A stretch of DNA of 35,069 nt from Gammaproteobacteria bacterium (GTDB lineage: Bacteria; Pseudomonadota; Gammaproteobacteria; Arenicellales; JAJDZL01): assembly GCA_022823405.1 (NCBI GenBank), contig JAJDXD010000103.1:1-35069 (forward strand), in the 5' to 3' direction. The number at the start of each line of letters is the position of its first letter. Positions within the stretch are counted from its first letter, which is position 1. The translations under genes and the position numbers were made by a program. The notes beneath the pieces were generated by a model, which worked only from the letters and a program-made list of their open reading frames with translations, made no database searches and was not told the DNA's origin. Of the stretch, positions 1 through 8,152 are shown in pieces.

Positions 1-16
1 GATGCTCTTCCGATCT
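1..16. other. Illumina adapter remnant at contig edge
   Basis: Bases 4-16 are identical to GCTCTTCCGATCT, the 3' end shared by Illumina TruSeq adapters, and base 3 also fits the index-read version. This is untrimmed adapter, not genome. Genomic sequence probably begins at about base 17. Confidence 0.85.
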
Positions 17-119
17 CGAGGCGCTGGAATTTGAATGGATTTGAATTATATTCAATTGGATTACTTACTCACTATAACAGGATAAAATATATTATTAATA
101 AATACTTACGAGGAATCAA

Positions 120-590
120 ATGAGTGAATCACGCAAAGAGGTTGAACTGCATGGGTATTACTTCGAGGATTTGAGAGTCGGAATGACTGCAGCCTACGGT
201 AAAACTCTAACTGATGCCGATGTATTAATGTTTACCGGAGTATCCGGCGATACGAATCCTCTGCATCAGAACCGCGAGTTTGCCAGTCAAACAGCATTCG
301 GCGAGCCAATTGTTCACGGGATGCTGACTGCGAGTTTGATATCGACATTAATTGGTACTCGTCTTCCAGGCCCTGGTTGTATATACATGAACCAGAGCCT
401 GAAGTTTACGGTTCCAGTAAAGGTTGGTGATACCGTCACCGCAAATGTTGTTGTTGCAGAACTAGACAGTGAACGACCATATGTAATACTGGATACGACC
501 TGTACTGTTGATGGCGAAGTGGTACTGATTGGTCAGGCTAAAGTCAAAGTTCCAAGGCGTACAAACGGCTTAGCTAACGGATCTAGCTGA
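120..590 (+). CDS. phaJ: MaoC-like (R)-specific enoyl-CoA hydratase, PhaJ type
   Basis: A 156-residue single hot-dog-fold protein of the MaoC dehydratase family. The family hydratase motif is visible: D44 and H49 in GDTNPLH are the expected catalytic pair, followed by the conserved GEPIVHGML. These enzymes hydrate trans-2-enoyl-CoA to (R)-3-hydroxyacyl-CoA in the cytoplasm, diverting beta-oxidation intermediates to PHA polymerisation. The next gene is a PHA synthase on the same strand 74 bases downstream, which supports the PhaJ reading. The ATG is preceded by GAGGAA at a normal distance. A MaoC protein with another acyl-CoA substrate remains possible. Family call is firm; substrate is inferred from context. 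Confidence 0.85.
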   Translation: MSESRKEVELHGYYFEDLRVGMTAAYGKTLTDADVLMFTGVSGDTNPLHQNREFASQTAFGEPIVHGMLTASLISTLIGTRLPGPGCIYMNQSLKFTVPVKVGDTVTANVVVAELDSERPYVILDTTCTVDGEVVLIGQAKVKVPRRTNGLANGSS

Positions 591-664
591 GAGGTTCCCA
601 TCGAATTCACACCTGGTTTAGAAGCGTGATTTGATAATGCAGTGCAATAAAAAGAGATTAGTTT

Positions 665-2467
665 ATGCAGGAAGAACTTTTAGAAAATAACTCTGACTTC
701 AACCCCGCACACTTGCTGTCCGAGTTCAATCAACAGTATTCTCGAGTCATGACTTCGTTGATGAACACGCCACCGTCCGCTGATGTTTCACAATTTTCAA
801 TGCGTCTCGGTACATTATTTGCAAAAGCTGCATTAGGTAATGCGAATGATCCAAATAACCTGTTGCAGGTGCAGTTGAAAGCATTTTCCAAGTATGCTGC
901 TTTAGGTGACTACATTGTCAAAAAGTCACAGGGTATAGATGCAGCCCCTGCGATTCAGCCTAAATCTGATGACAGCCGATTCAGGTCGTCAGAGTGGCAT
1001 GCCGATGTGAACAATCCAGAAACGGCTAATACGAATTTATGGTTTGATGCGTTGAAACAATCCTACCTCATTGGCTCGGAATATCTGCAAGGCTTTTTCC
1101 AACAAACCGATGGTTTGAGCAGCGAGGAAAAGAGAAAGCTTGATTTTTATTCCGATCAGGTTGTAAATGCATTTGCTCCGACCAATTTTTTGCACACCAA
1201 TCCTGATGTGCTAAAAACCACGCGTGAATCCAAAGGCGAAAATCTGCTCTATGGGCTTCGAAATCTGGCAGATGATTTAGAAGCAGGAAAAAGCATCAAA
1301 ATGGTCGATGATGACGCGTTTGAACTCGGTCGAAACATCGCTGTCACACCCGGTAAAGTTATTGCCCGCAACCGCATGGCCGAACTCATTCAGTATGCAC
1401 CATCCACTGAGACAGTGCACTCAAGACCGGTCATGATCATTCCGCCGTGGATTAACAAGTTTTACATTCTCGATCTATCCCCGAAAAATTCTTTTATCAA
1501 TTGGCTTGTAGGGCAGGGTTACACGGTCTTTGTTATCTCTTGGGTGAATCCTGACGAAAGCTATCGTGAAACCACGTTTGACGATTACTTGAAAGATGGT
1601 CCGCTTTGGGCGATGGATGTGATTCAATCCATCACAGACCAGAATAAGATCAATGCGATTGGCTATTGCCTGGGTGGAACATTATTGGCAACACTGCTTG
1701 GGTATCTGGCAAGTCAGTCTGAAAAATCCGTGGAAATTTCCACTGCAACATTTTTCACTACTATGATTGACTTTAGTGAGCCAGGTGATCTTGGTGTGTT
1801 CGTTGATGAAGAAAGTGTTTGTCAACTTGAGACGAAAATGGAGGCCAGCGGCTATCTGGATGGCAAGTCAATGGCCTCGACATTTAACATGATGCGTTCC
1901 AATGATCTGATCTGGCATTTTGTCATCAATAACTACCTTCTTGGCAAACCACCGGCACAGTTTGATCTTTTGTACTGGAATTCCGATTCAACTCGATTGC
2001 CGGCTGCGATGCACAGCTACTATCTGAGGAAGATGTATTTGGAAAACAAACTGACGCAGTCTGATGGTATCAGTGTCCTGAATACGCCAATCGATCTTTC
2101 GAAAGTAAAGCTACCGACCACTTTCGTTTCCACCGAACTGGATCACATTGCGCCATGGCGTTCGACGTACAGTGGAGCAAAAATCTTTTCTGGCAAGGTT
2201 CAGTTCATTCTCGGACAGTCTGGACACATTGCCGGCATCATCAATCCACCGTCAAAAAACAAATACGGTTACTGGACCAGTACCAAAGAACTGCCGGCTT
2301 CAGCCGACGAGTGGCTTGAATCGGCGACCTCAAATACTGGCTCGTGGTGGCCAAAGTGGGAAAAGTGGATCAAGCGCTATAGCGGAAAGAGAGTTCCTGC
2401 TCGTGAACCCGGAAGTGATTTGTATACGCCACTGGCAGATGCACCCGGCACGTATGTCAACTTGTGA
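665..2467 (+). CDS. phaC: Class I poly(3-hydroxyalkanoate) synthase PhaC
   Basis: A 600-residue protein, the usual length for class I PHA synthases. It has an N-terminal PhaC domain (about 1-250) and a C-terminal alpha/beta-hydrolase domain. The lipase-like box GYCLGG places the catalytic Cys at 335; D493 (ELDHIAPW) and H521 (GQSGHIAG) complete the triad. It polymerises (R)-3-hydroxyacyl-CoA into granules and releases CoA. The upstream phaJ-like gene probably supplies its monomers. No phaA, phaB, phasin or depolymerase gene lies in this window. The stop is 27 bases from the convergent crotonase-family gene. Confidence 0.95.
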   Translation: MQEELLENNSDFNPAHLLSEFNQQYSRVMTSLMNTPPSADVSQFSMRLGTLFAKAALGNANDPNNLLQVQLKAFSKYAALGDYIVKKSQGIDAAPAIQPKSDDSRFRSSEWHADVNNPETANTNLWFDALKQSYLIGSEYLQGFFQQTDGLSSEEKRKLDFYSDQVVNAFAPTNFLHTNPDVLKTTRESKGENLLYGLRNLADDLEAGKSIKMVDDDAFELGRNIAVTPGKVIARNRMAELIQYAPSTETVHSRPVMIIPPWINKFYILDLSPKNSFINWLVGQGYTVFVISWVNPDESYRETTFDDYLKDGPLWAMDVIQSITDQNKINAIGYCLGGTLLATLLGYLASQSEKSVEISTATFFTTMIDFSEPGDLGVFVDEESVCQLETKMEASGYLDGKSMASTFNMMRSNDLIWHFVINNYLLGKPPAQFDLLYWNSDSTRLPAAMHSYYLRKMYLENKLTQSDGISVLNTPIDLSKVKLPTTFVSTELDHIAPWRSTYSGAKIFSGKVQFILGQSGHIAGIINPPSKNKYGYWTSTKELPASADEWLESATSNTGSWWPKWEKWIKRYSGKRVPAREPGSDLYTPLADAPGTYVNL

Positions 2468-2494
2468 GTCGACCATACGGTCATTTAGGAAAGA

Positions 2495-3298
2495 TCAGGA
2501 CCAGTCAGGTTTGCGTTTTTCGACAAATGCGCTAATGCCTTCAGCGGCTGATGGAAAGCCCAGGTTGCAGACCATGCGCTCGCTGGCAACTTTATAGGCG
2601 TCTTCCAATTGCTGGTCAATTTGGTCGTAGAATAGCCGTTTTCCGAGTGCTAGCACTTCCCTAGGTTTAACTGCGATGCTTTGGGCAAATTTTAAAGTAG
2701 CATCTTCCAATTCTTCGGTTTCGGCCAGTCGGTTTACCAAGCCCTTTTCCAAAGCGGTCTGTGCATCAATAAAGTCACCGGTTAATAGCATTTCCAATGC
2801 AGTTTTGCGGGAGACGTTTCGGCTGAGCGCAACTCCAGGGGTAGAACAGAAGAGTCCAAGATTGATACCGGATACGGCGAACTTGGATTCTGTCGATGCA
2901 ATTGCGAGGTCACAGTTTGCAACCAGCTGGCAGCCGGCGGCAGTTGCAATTCCCTGTACCTGAGCAATCACTGGTTGCGGTAGCCGATTAATGGTAACCA
3001 TCATCCGACTGCATTCAGCCAGCAGGGTTTCCGCGAATTCAGAGTCTGAATGGTTGAGCATTTCATTAAGGTCATGTCCTGCGGAAAAGGCTTTTCCTTT
3101 TGCTGCCAGTATGACCACTCGAATGGACTCATCGCTAGAGATATTATCGAAAGTTAACTGCAGCTGTGCGAGCATATCCCGCGACAGGGGGTTATATTTC
3201 TGAGGTCGGTTAAGAGTAATTCGAGTAATCGAACCAAAATCTTCGCGATATAGTAGCGGTTCAATTGATGTGGAAAGGTCTGTCGCAAGTTGACTCAT
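2495..3298 (-). CDS. Crotonase-family protein (ECHDC3-like), catalytic Glu pair absent
   Basis: A 267-residue enoyl-CoA hydratase/isomerase superfamily protein. The oxyanion-hole segments are present (FSAGHDL about 71-77; GIATAAGC about 116-123). The two glutamates used by classical enoyl-CoA hydratase are not: the GGGCEL segment reads AGCQL (Q124), and the GQPEI segment reads AVSGI (G144). GINLGLFCSTPGVALSR resembles the ECHDC3 subfamily. It should still bind acyl-CoA, but ordinary hydration is doubtful; hydrolase, isomerase or decarboxylase activity is possible. It is convergent with phaC and divergent from the thioesterase gene with only 46 bases between, so both promoters must share that gap. 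Family is sure, reaction is not. Confidence 0.85.
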   Translation of the reverse strand: MSQLATDLSTSIEPLLYREDFGSITRITLNRPQKYNPLSRDMLAQLQLTFDNISSDESIRVVILAAKGKAFSAGHDLNEMLNHSDSEFAETLLAECSRMMVTINRLPQPVIAQVQGIATAAGCQLVANCDLAIASTESKFAVSGINLGLFCSTPGVALSRNVSRKTALEMLLTGDFIDAQTALEKGLVNRLAETEELEDATLKFAQSIAVKPREVLALGKRLFYDQIDQQLEDAYKVASERMVCNLGFPSAAEGISAFVEKRKPDWS

Positions 3299-3374
3299 GA
3301 CTTATTCTCGGTTAAGACGACGATTTCTCTAATTTTATGCCGAATTGGTTATTCACTGCAAGTTTGAAAGCTCA

Positions 3375-3803
3375 ATGTCCACAATCACGTTAGAAGAATT
3401 TAGCCGCATCGCTCACAAGGAACTGCCGCTGTTGGAGATGTTTGGATTTAATGTAGAACGTCTTGAACAAGGAGAATGCACCGTGCGAGCTATTTATAAA
3501 GAGGATTTTCTGCGTCCTGGTGGCACCGTATCAGGACCAATAATGATGGCCTTGGCCGACTTTGCCATGTGGGGTGCAATCATGAGTCGTGCGGGACGAG
3601 TTCAGATGGCGGTAACTTCAAACCTTAACATCAATTTTCTGGTTCGACCGGAACCGGGCGACATTGTTGCAGACGCGAAGGTTATCAAGCTGGGCAAACG
3701 ACTCGCAGTTGGTGCTGTTGAACTCTTTGGCAACTACCAGCAGAATGATTTGGTTGCCCATGTAACGTGCACTTATTCTCTACCCCCACAACCCAACAAC
3801 TAA
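3375..3803 (+). CDS. PaaI-family hot-dog thioesterase
   Basis: About 142 residues with the hot-dog pattern of the PaaI/YigI group. FLRPGGTVSGPIMMALAD is the active-site helix region, and NLNINFLVRPEPGDI follows. Such proteins hydrolyse acyl-CoA thioesters in the cytoplasm. I prefer the ATG at 3375 because the protein then begins like its relatives. An in-frame TTG at 3345 would add ten residues of no evident value. The gene is followed after 14 bases by a HAD dehalogenase gene, so the two are probably one transcript. Confidence 0.85.
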   Translation: MSTITLEEFSRIAHKELPLLEMFGFNVERLEQGECTVRAIYKEDFLRPGGTVSGPIMMALADFAMWGAIMSRAGRVQMAVTSNLNINFLVRPEPGDIVADAKVIKLGKRLAVGAVELFGNYQQNDLVAHVTCTYSLPPQPNN

Positions 3804-3817
3804 GGAGGAGATTCAGA

Positions 3818-4504
3818 ATGTCTCAGTCGTTTTCCAACATTCGCGTCTGCGTATTCGATGCTTATGGAACACTATTGGATGTCCATTCGGCCGCGGCTCA
3901 ACACAGTGCTGCACTTGGTGAACTGGAACAGCCGGTATCAGAGATGTGGCGAAGCAAACAACTGCAATACACGTGGCTTCGAAGTCTGATGGGTGCCTAT
4001 GATGATTTTTGGCAGGTAACCGGTGAGTCGCTCGACTACGCTCTGGCGTCTCACGGTGTCAATAACCCGGGACTTCGAGAAAATTTAATGAATGCGTACT
4101 TGACACTCGGTTGCTTCCAGGAAGTACCGGGGGTATTGAAAACACTCAAGGAAAACGGATTGGAGACAGCCATTTTGTCGAATGGCTCCCCAAACATGCT
4201 ATTACCGGTCGTGGAAAACTCTGGATTTTCAGACTATATGGATGTCTGTCTGTCAGTTGATGAAGTTGGAATTTTTAAACCGACTGCGCAAGTCTATCAG
4301 ATGCCTTGCGACCACTTCGATGTTAAGCCGGAAGAGATTGCATTCTTGTCGTCCAATTGCTGGGATGCCATTGGCGGCGCACATTTCGGATATCAGGTGG
4401 CTTGGTGTAATCGTTACAATCAGCAGCTTGATCAATTGCCAGCCAAACCGCGTGCTGAAATTAAGGACCTGACTGAACTACTGCCACTACTCGGTATCAG
4501 TTAG
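3818..4504 (+). CDS. HAD-superfamily type II haloacid dehalogenase-like hydrolase
   Basis: A 228-residue protein with the four HAD motifs in order: FDAYGTLLDV with the nucleophile D14, SNGS, a lysine in IFKPTAQVY, and SSNCWDAIGG. These match (S)-2-haloacid dehalogenases, including the Tyr after the Lys and the Asn and Asp in motif 4. The family reaction converts L-2-haloacids to D-2-hydroxyacids through an aspartyl ester. The start is set by AAGGAGGAG, which overlaps the stop of the thioesterase gene. The ORF is open farther upstream, but that extension lies inside the thioesterase gene. Many family members act on other substrates, so the substrate is unknown. Confidence 0.85.
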   Translation: MSQSFSNIRVCVFDAYGTLLDVHSAAAQHSAALGELEQPVSEMWRSKQLQYTWLRSLMGAYDDFWQVTGESLDYALASHGVNNPGLRENLMNAYLTLGCFQEVPGVLKTLKENGLETAILSNGSPNMLLPVVENSGFSDYMDVCLSVDEVGIFKPTAQVYQMPCDHFDVKPEEIAFLSSNCWDAIGGAHFGYQVAWCNRYNQQLDQLPAKPRAEIKDLTELLPLLGIS

Positions 4505-4541
4505 TTTCAATACAGAACTCATAAACAGCAGACGCCGAAGG

Positions 4542-5066
4542 TCATTGCCTTCGAGATTGCTTGCGCATCGCGCAAACGCTGCATCGCAGGTCCAGGTAAG
4601 GATTAAGCGTGCTGTCGGGGTATTGCCGCCATGTTTCAGGTGGTGAAAACTCATCGCGCCAAATTCCAGATTGAGTTCGCTTCGCTTCCTGTTCGGCCTG
4701 TGTGTACTCCGTTTCCATCCCAATAGTCAGTGCCCATCCTTCTTTGACTAGCTGTCTGCCAAGGTCGACTTCACCAACACTACAGCGAGCGAGTGACACA
4801 CTGTCATTTTTTTGTAAAATGGTGCACCTAAACGACGAACTTTTAATCAGCTCGTTAAGCCTCAGTGTTGCCGTGGCACCACACGGCCATGACTTGCCAT
4901 CACCCTCGCACTTTGCAGTGGCCTGCGGAACAGAAATGTCAGCGAGCGCAATCTTATCACCTTGATATTTAAGTGTATTGTCAGCTAGTAGCTTGACATC
5001 ATCGGCGCTTGTCGAGACGGGGTAAACAAAAACGAATGATGCTGTCAGCAGTATCAGGCAGAACAT
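4542..5066 (-). CDS. Secreted thermonuclease-like (SNase/TNase fold) protein
   Basis: From the ATG at 5066 the product is 174 residues and begins with a clear signal peptide (MFCLILLTASFVFVYPVSTSA). The mature part has the SNase-like order: KIALADISVPQA, then WPCGATATLRLNELI, then VDLGRQLVKEGWAL and QAEQEAKRTQSGIWRDEF. The last block is the usual end of this fold in proteobacterial exported proteins. Several cysteines suggest disulfides. I could not place the full nuclease Arg/Glu/Arg set, so nuclease activity is uncertain. An ATG at 5135 would add 23 residues before the signal sequence. The gene is divergent from the DUF547 gene. Confidence 0.7.
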   Translation of the reverse strand: MFCLILLTASFVFVYPVSTSADDVKLLADNTLKYQGDKIALADISVPQATAKCEGDGKSWPCGATATLRLNELIKSSSFRCTILQKNDSVSLARCSVGEVDLGRQLVKEGWALTIGMETEYTQAEQEAKRTQSGIWRDEFSPPETWRQYPDSTLNPYLDLRCSVCAMRKQSRRQ

Positions 5067-5166
5067 ACGGGGTGTTTGTATTGTCGGATACAGATATCCT
5101 GAACTTACTGTGAACACAATCGACTTAAAATCCATGATGTCAAGACTATTTCTAGAGGTTGGGACT

Positions 5167-5982
5167 ATGAAATTGAAACTGTTCAAGAACTCGGTCCGGT
5201 TGACGCTGCTGTTTATTTTATTGCCTCTGGCAGCCTCTGTACATGCAGCAGACCTATCCATTTTTCATGCTGAACCACCTGAATCCAGTTCACGAACCGT
5301 CGATCATTCAGTGTGGACAGACATTCTGTCAAAGTACATTAATCAACGGGATGGCTTGAATTATTTTCGCTACGGTCAGGTTTCTGAAGATGATTTTGAA
5401 CGACTTGAAGATTACATCGAAGATCTGGAGTCTGAAGTTGTAACGGAGTTGGATGCTGATCAGCAGTTTGCCTACTGGGTCAATCTATATAACGCGTTGA
5501 CCGTTTGGGTCATACTTGAGCACTATCCAGTTGATACGATTCGAGACATATCCTTCAGTCTACTGACGCGCGGGCCCTGGAAAGAGGAGTTTGTGTCAGT
5601 TCAGGATGTCGATTTGACGCTTGATAACATCGAACATGATATCTTGCGTCCGGTTTATGCAGACAACAGGATTCATTACGCTGTCAATTGCGCTTCAATC
5701 GGCTGTCCAAACCTGCAGCACATTGCATACACCGCTGAAAATCTGGAAGAGCAACTAGAGAAAGCTGCCAGAGAATATGTCAATCACCCACGTGGGGCCA
5801 GAATCGAAGACGATGAATTAATTGTCTCAAGCATTTATGACTGGTATCGTGAAGATTTTGGTGATTCAAAAATAAATGTTATTGAACATTTGCTGGAATA
5901 TGCCTCTAGTGACCTTGCAGAGGAGCTGCAAGACTTTGATGAGATCGATGACTACGAATACGACTGGAGGCTGAACGAGTAG
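5167..5982 (+). CDS. Exported DUF547 protein
   Basis: From the ATG at 5167 the protein has 271 residues and starts with a typical signal peptide (MKLKLFKNSVRLTLLFILLPLAASVHA). The rest matches DUF547: AYWVNLYNALTVW, WKEEFVSV, LTLDNIEHDILRP, HYAVNCASIGCPNL and SSIYDWYREDFG. The family is widespread in proteobacteria and usually predicted periplasmic; its biochemical function is not established. The C-terminal tail is strongly acidic (DFDEIDDYEYDW). The upstream ATG at 5110 would place 19 residues before the signal peptide and is unlikely. The glycosyltransferase gene begins 4 bases after the stop, implying cotranscription. Confidence 0.88.
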   Translation: MKLKLFKNSVRLTLLFILLPLAASVHAADLSIFHAEPPESSSRTVDHSVWTDILSKYINQRDGLNYFRYGQVSEDDFERLEDYIEDLESEVVTELDADQQFAYWVNLYNALTVWVILEHYPVDTIRDISFSLLTRGPWKEEFVSVQDVDLTLDNIEHDILRPVYADNRIHYAVNCASIGCPNLQHIAYTAENLEEQLEKAAREYVNHPRGARIEDDELIVSSIYDWYREDFGDSKINVIEHLLEYASSDLAEELQDFDEIDDYEYDWRLNE

Positions 5983-5986
5983 GAGC

Positions 5987-6694
5987 ATGCTAGGTGAGAA
6001 GCACATTACAGTCATCATTCCAGCGATGAATGAAGAAGCTTCGATTGGCAGAGTTATCAGTGAAATACCAAAATTCGTTGATCAGGTCGTAGTCGTTGAC
6101 AATCATTCCACGGATGGCACAAAGGATGTTGCAGAAAATGCCGGTGCCCGAGTCATTCAAGAACCACGAACGGGATATGGTCGGGCTTGTCTGACGGGTA
6201 TTGAGGCAGCAGGCAAGACTGACATAATTGCATTCATCAACGGGAGCTACAGCGACTATCCGGATGATTTGAATCCTTTGGTCAAATCCGTTGCAATGGA
6301 TCAGTGTGATCTCGCAATTGGTTGTAGACAGGAGAACCCGAATGAGGAGAGAGGGTTATTCAGGCACCAAAAGTGGGGTACCCAGTTGGCTTGTCTCACG
6401 ATTTGGCTGCTCCACCGTTACCGGTTCGAGGATTTAGGTCCTCTTCGCTGTATTTCAGCACCTGCGCTGCAGCATTTGAACATGCAAGACGAAGATTTTG
6501 GCTGGACCGCTGAAATGCAGGTCAAAGCGGTCAAGGCCCGTCAGATTATTCTTCAGATACCCGTCCGCTATCGAAAGAGAATTGGTAAATCTAAAATTTC
6601 TGGCACCATGAAGGGATCGCTAATGGCGGGATATAAAATTTTTTACTGGATATTCCGGCTCGCTGTTTCATCCAATTTACCGGCTTATCGCTAA
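5987..6694 (+). CDS. GT2 glycosyltransferase with degenerate DxD motif
   Basis: A 235-residue GT-A fold protein related to dolichyl/polyprenyl-phosphate sugar synthases. It begins ITVIIPAMNEEASIG and has VVVVDNHSTDGT, and later EDLGPLRCIS, FGWTAEMQVKA and RIGKSKISGTMKGS, all typical of the family. Where relatives read DGDYSD, this protein reads NGSYSD (N85-G86-S87), so the metal- and nucleotide-sugar-binding DxD is lost. No C-terminal membrane region is present beyond a weak hydrophobic end. Its stop codon overlaps the stop of the convergent GT87-like membrane protein; a polyprenyl-phosphate sugar made here might be that protein's donor, but this is inference. Substrate unknown; activity doubtful. 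Confidence 0.82.
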   Translation: MLGEKHITVIIPAMNEEASIGRVISEIPKFVDQVVVVDNHSTDGTKDVAENAGARVIQEPRTGYGRACLTGIEAAGKTDIIAFINGSYSDYPDDLNPLVKSVAMDQCDLAIGCRQENPNEERGLFRHQKWGTQLACLTIWLLHRYRFEDLGPLRCISAPALQHLNMQDEDFGWTAEMQVKAVKARQIILQIPVRYRKRIGKSKISGTMKGSLMAGYKIFYWIFRLAVSSNLPAYR

Positions 6695-7998
6695 TCAGAA
6701 CGGGGCATTCTGAGGCGGTTGTGGCGATAGTCAAAAATAAGGGCGACAGCAACACTTAATAGTTGCATGACCTGTGCATAGAATGCGACTTGATAGTCGC
6801 CAAGCTCCGATCCTGATATGTTCAGACCGATAATGTAAGAAAGTAAGACTGTGACAGAGACTGTCCATGCCCAGGCGCTTGGCCAAAGAACAGCAAATGG
6901 TAAAACCCAGACCCAATACCAGGCATTCAGAACAGGTGAAAGCAGAAAAAAAACACCAAATACCCAGTCCATTCGGGGTATGTCACAAGCTTGGTATAGC
7001 GTGGTGTGTCGTTTGAAAAAATAACTGAACCAGATCAAGAAAGTTGCGAGACAAATGTATCGAGCGAGATCATCGGTTGTCAATTTACTCAGCAGATTGA
7101 AAATTGGGGCATTGAATTGCCAGTTTGCCGCAAAGTAAGCGAGAATGGTTAGGTCAGTCTGCTGCTGTCCAACCAGAAACGGAAAATACACAATTCCTGC
7201 GGTTGCCGGAATTAGCAGCCAGTAACGAATAGGTTGCCGAAAAAGAAAAAACGGCAATGCTGCAACAGCAAGAATTTTTGTACAAATTGCTAATCCAACC
7301 AGAATACAACTTAGAGCTGTTTGATTGTGCTTTTTGAAAATGAAAGCCGCCAGTAGTAGACATACACCGATGACATCAGGGTGTGCGGTAAACGCAAACT
7401 CTTTGATGACGAGAGGGCACCAGGCATAAAGCAGAACCATTCTTGCTGGTGCCAGTTTGCCGAGCATGTAAATCACTGCCAGGTCAAACAGAACAATGAT
7501 GAACTGCAGTAAATCGAGATTAACTGGGGAAAGAATATGTGATAGAACAAATACATATTGGAGCACTGGTGCATATATCGTAGATAGATGAGGGTTATTC
7601 ACTCCAGTGAGCATCTCCACACATGCCGAACTTAAGGAATTTTCGTTAAAGAGAGATTCGGGTGGAATTCCGTAGGGAGATCCGTAGCTGATAAAGAGAC
7701 AGGCATCTAGCAGGTAGCGGAAATAATCGTCTTTCAGAATGGGTTCGCCCCAAATACCGATCAATCTAAACACGCATGCCCAGAGAAAAACAATGCCAAA
7801 ACTGACATGGTGATCTCCCCTAATCAGCCACAGCCAAAGTCCGAAGACAATTGCAGCGGTAATTCCAATTCCACTCAGAAATGCAATCAGATCATATCCT
7901 GACGTGTCTCGGGAGAGAATCGCCTGAACTACGAACACACCCGCCAGAAATGCTCCGACGATGTTGACTGTCAAATTAACTCTGCTTGGTGCTTGCAA
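6691..7998 (-). CDS. Multi-pass membrane glycosyltransferase-like protein (GT87/GT39-like)
   Basis: 435 residues with about ten or more hydrophobic segments. The loop after the first few helices reads LKDDYFRYLLDACLF...GSPYGIPPESLF, which resembles the DDxYRYLWDG...NPY signature of bacterial polyprenol-phosphate-mannose-dependent transferases and DUF2029/GT87 proteins. Such enzymes use lipid-linked sugars at the outer face of the inner membrane. The start codon appears to be TTG at 7998 with only a weak purine-rich stretch upstream; no in-frame ATG lies nearby. It converges on the GT2 gene, sharing stop-codon bases at 6691-6694. Functional pairing with that gene is plausible but unproven. Confidence 0.65.
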   Translation of the reverse strand: MQAPSRVNLTVNIVGAFLAGVFVVQAILSRDTSGYDLIAFLSGIGITAAIVFGLWLWLIRGDHHVSFGIVFLWACVFRLIGIWGEPILKDDYFRYLLDACLFISYGSPYGIPPESLFNENSLSSACVEMLTGVNNPHLSTIYAPVLQYVFVLSHILSPVNLDLLQFIIVLFDLAVIYMLGKLAPARMVLLYAWCPLVIKEFAFTAHPDVIGVCLLLAAFIFKKHNQTALSCILVGLAICTKILAVAALPFFLFRQPIRYWLLIPATAGIVYFPFLVGQQQTDLTILAYFAANWQFNAPIFNLLSKLTTDDLARYICLATFLIWFSYFFKRHTTLYQACDIPRMDWVFGVFFLLSPVLNAWYWVWVLPFAVLWPSAWAWTVSVTVLLSYIIGLNISGSELGDYQVAFYAQVMQLLSVAVALIFDYRHNRLRMPRSD

Positions 7999-8032
7999 TT
8001 TTTCTTTGGCTACTTCGGCGCTATGACTTGAG

Positions 8033-8062
8033 TTGGTTGATCAAGGCGCACTCAAATATACT
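8033..8062 (+). promoter_or_regulatory. Possible sigma-70 promoter for the Gly-rich protein gene
   Basis: TTGGTT (8033-8038) and TATACT (8057-8062) are separated by 18 bases. The -10 matches 5 of 6 consensus positions and the -35 is weak. It would give a leader of roughly 85 bases before the ATG at 8153. Confidence 0.35.
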
Positions 8063-8152
8063 TTTTTCCGTTTATCTAGTAAAATTGCCGATGAAGCTGC
8101 TAGATCAATCTATATTTAGAATAAACATTTAGAAACACAACAGTTAGGTACT

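Noticed and set aside
2148..2597. 149-residue open frame overlapping the end of phaC
   Set aside because: It is in another frame through phaC and the convergent crotonase gene, with no recognisable domain.
4536..4553. CGAAGG/CCTTCG hairpin after the HAD gene as a terminator
   Set aside because: The stem is short, there is no T run, and it overlaps the coding end of the convergent SNase-like gene.
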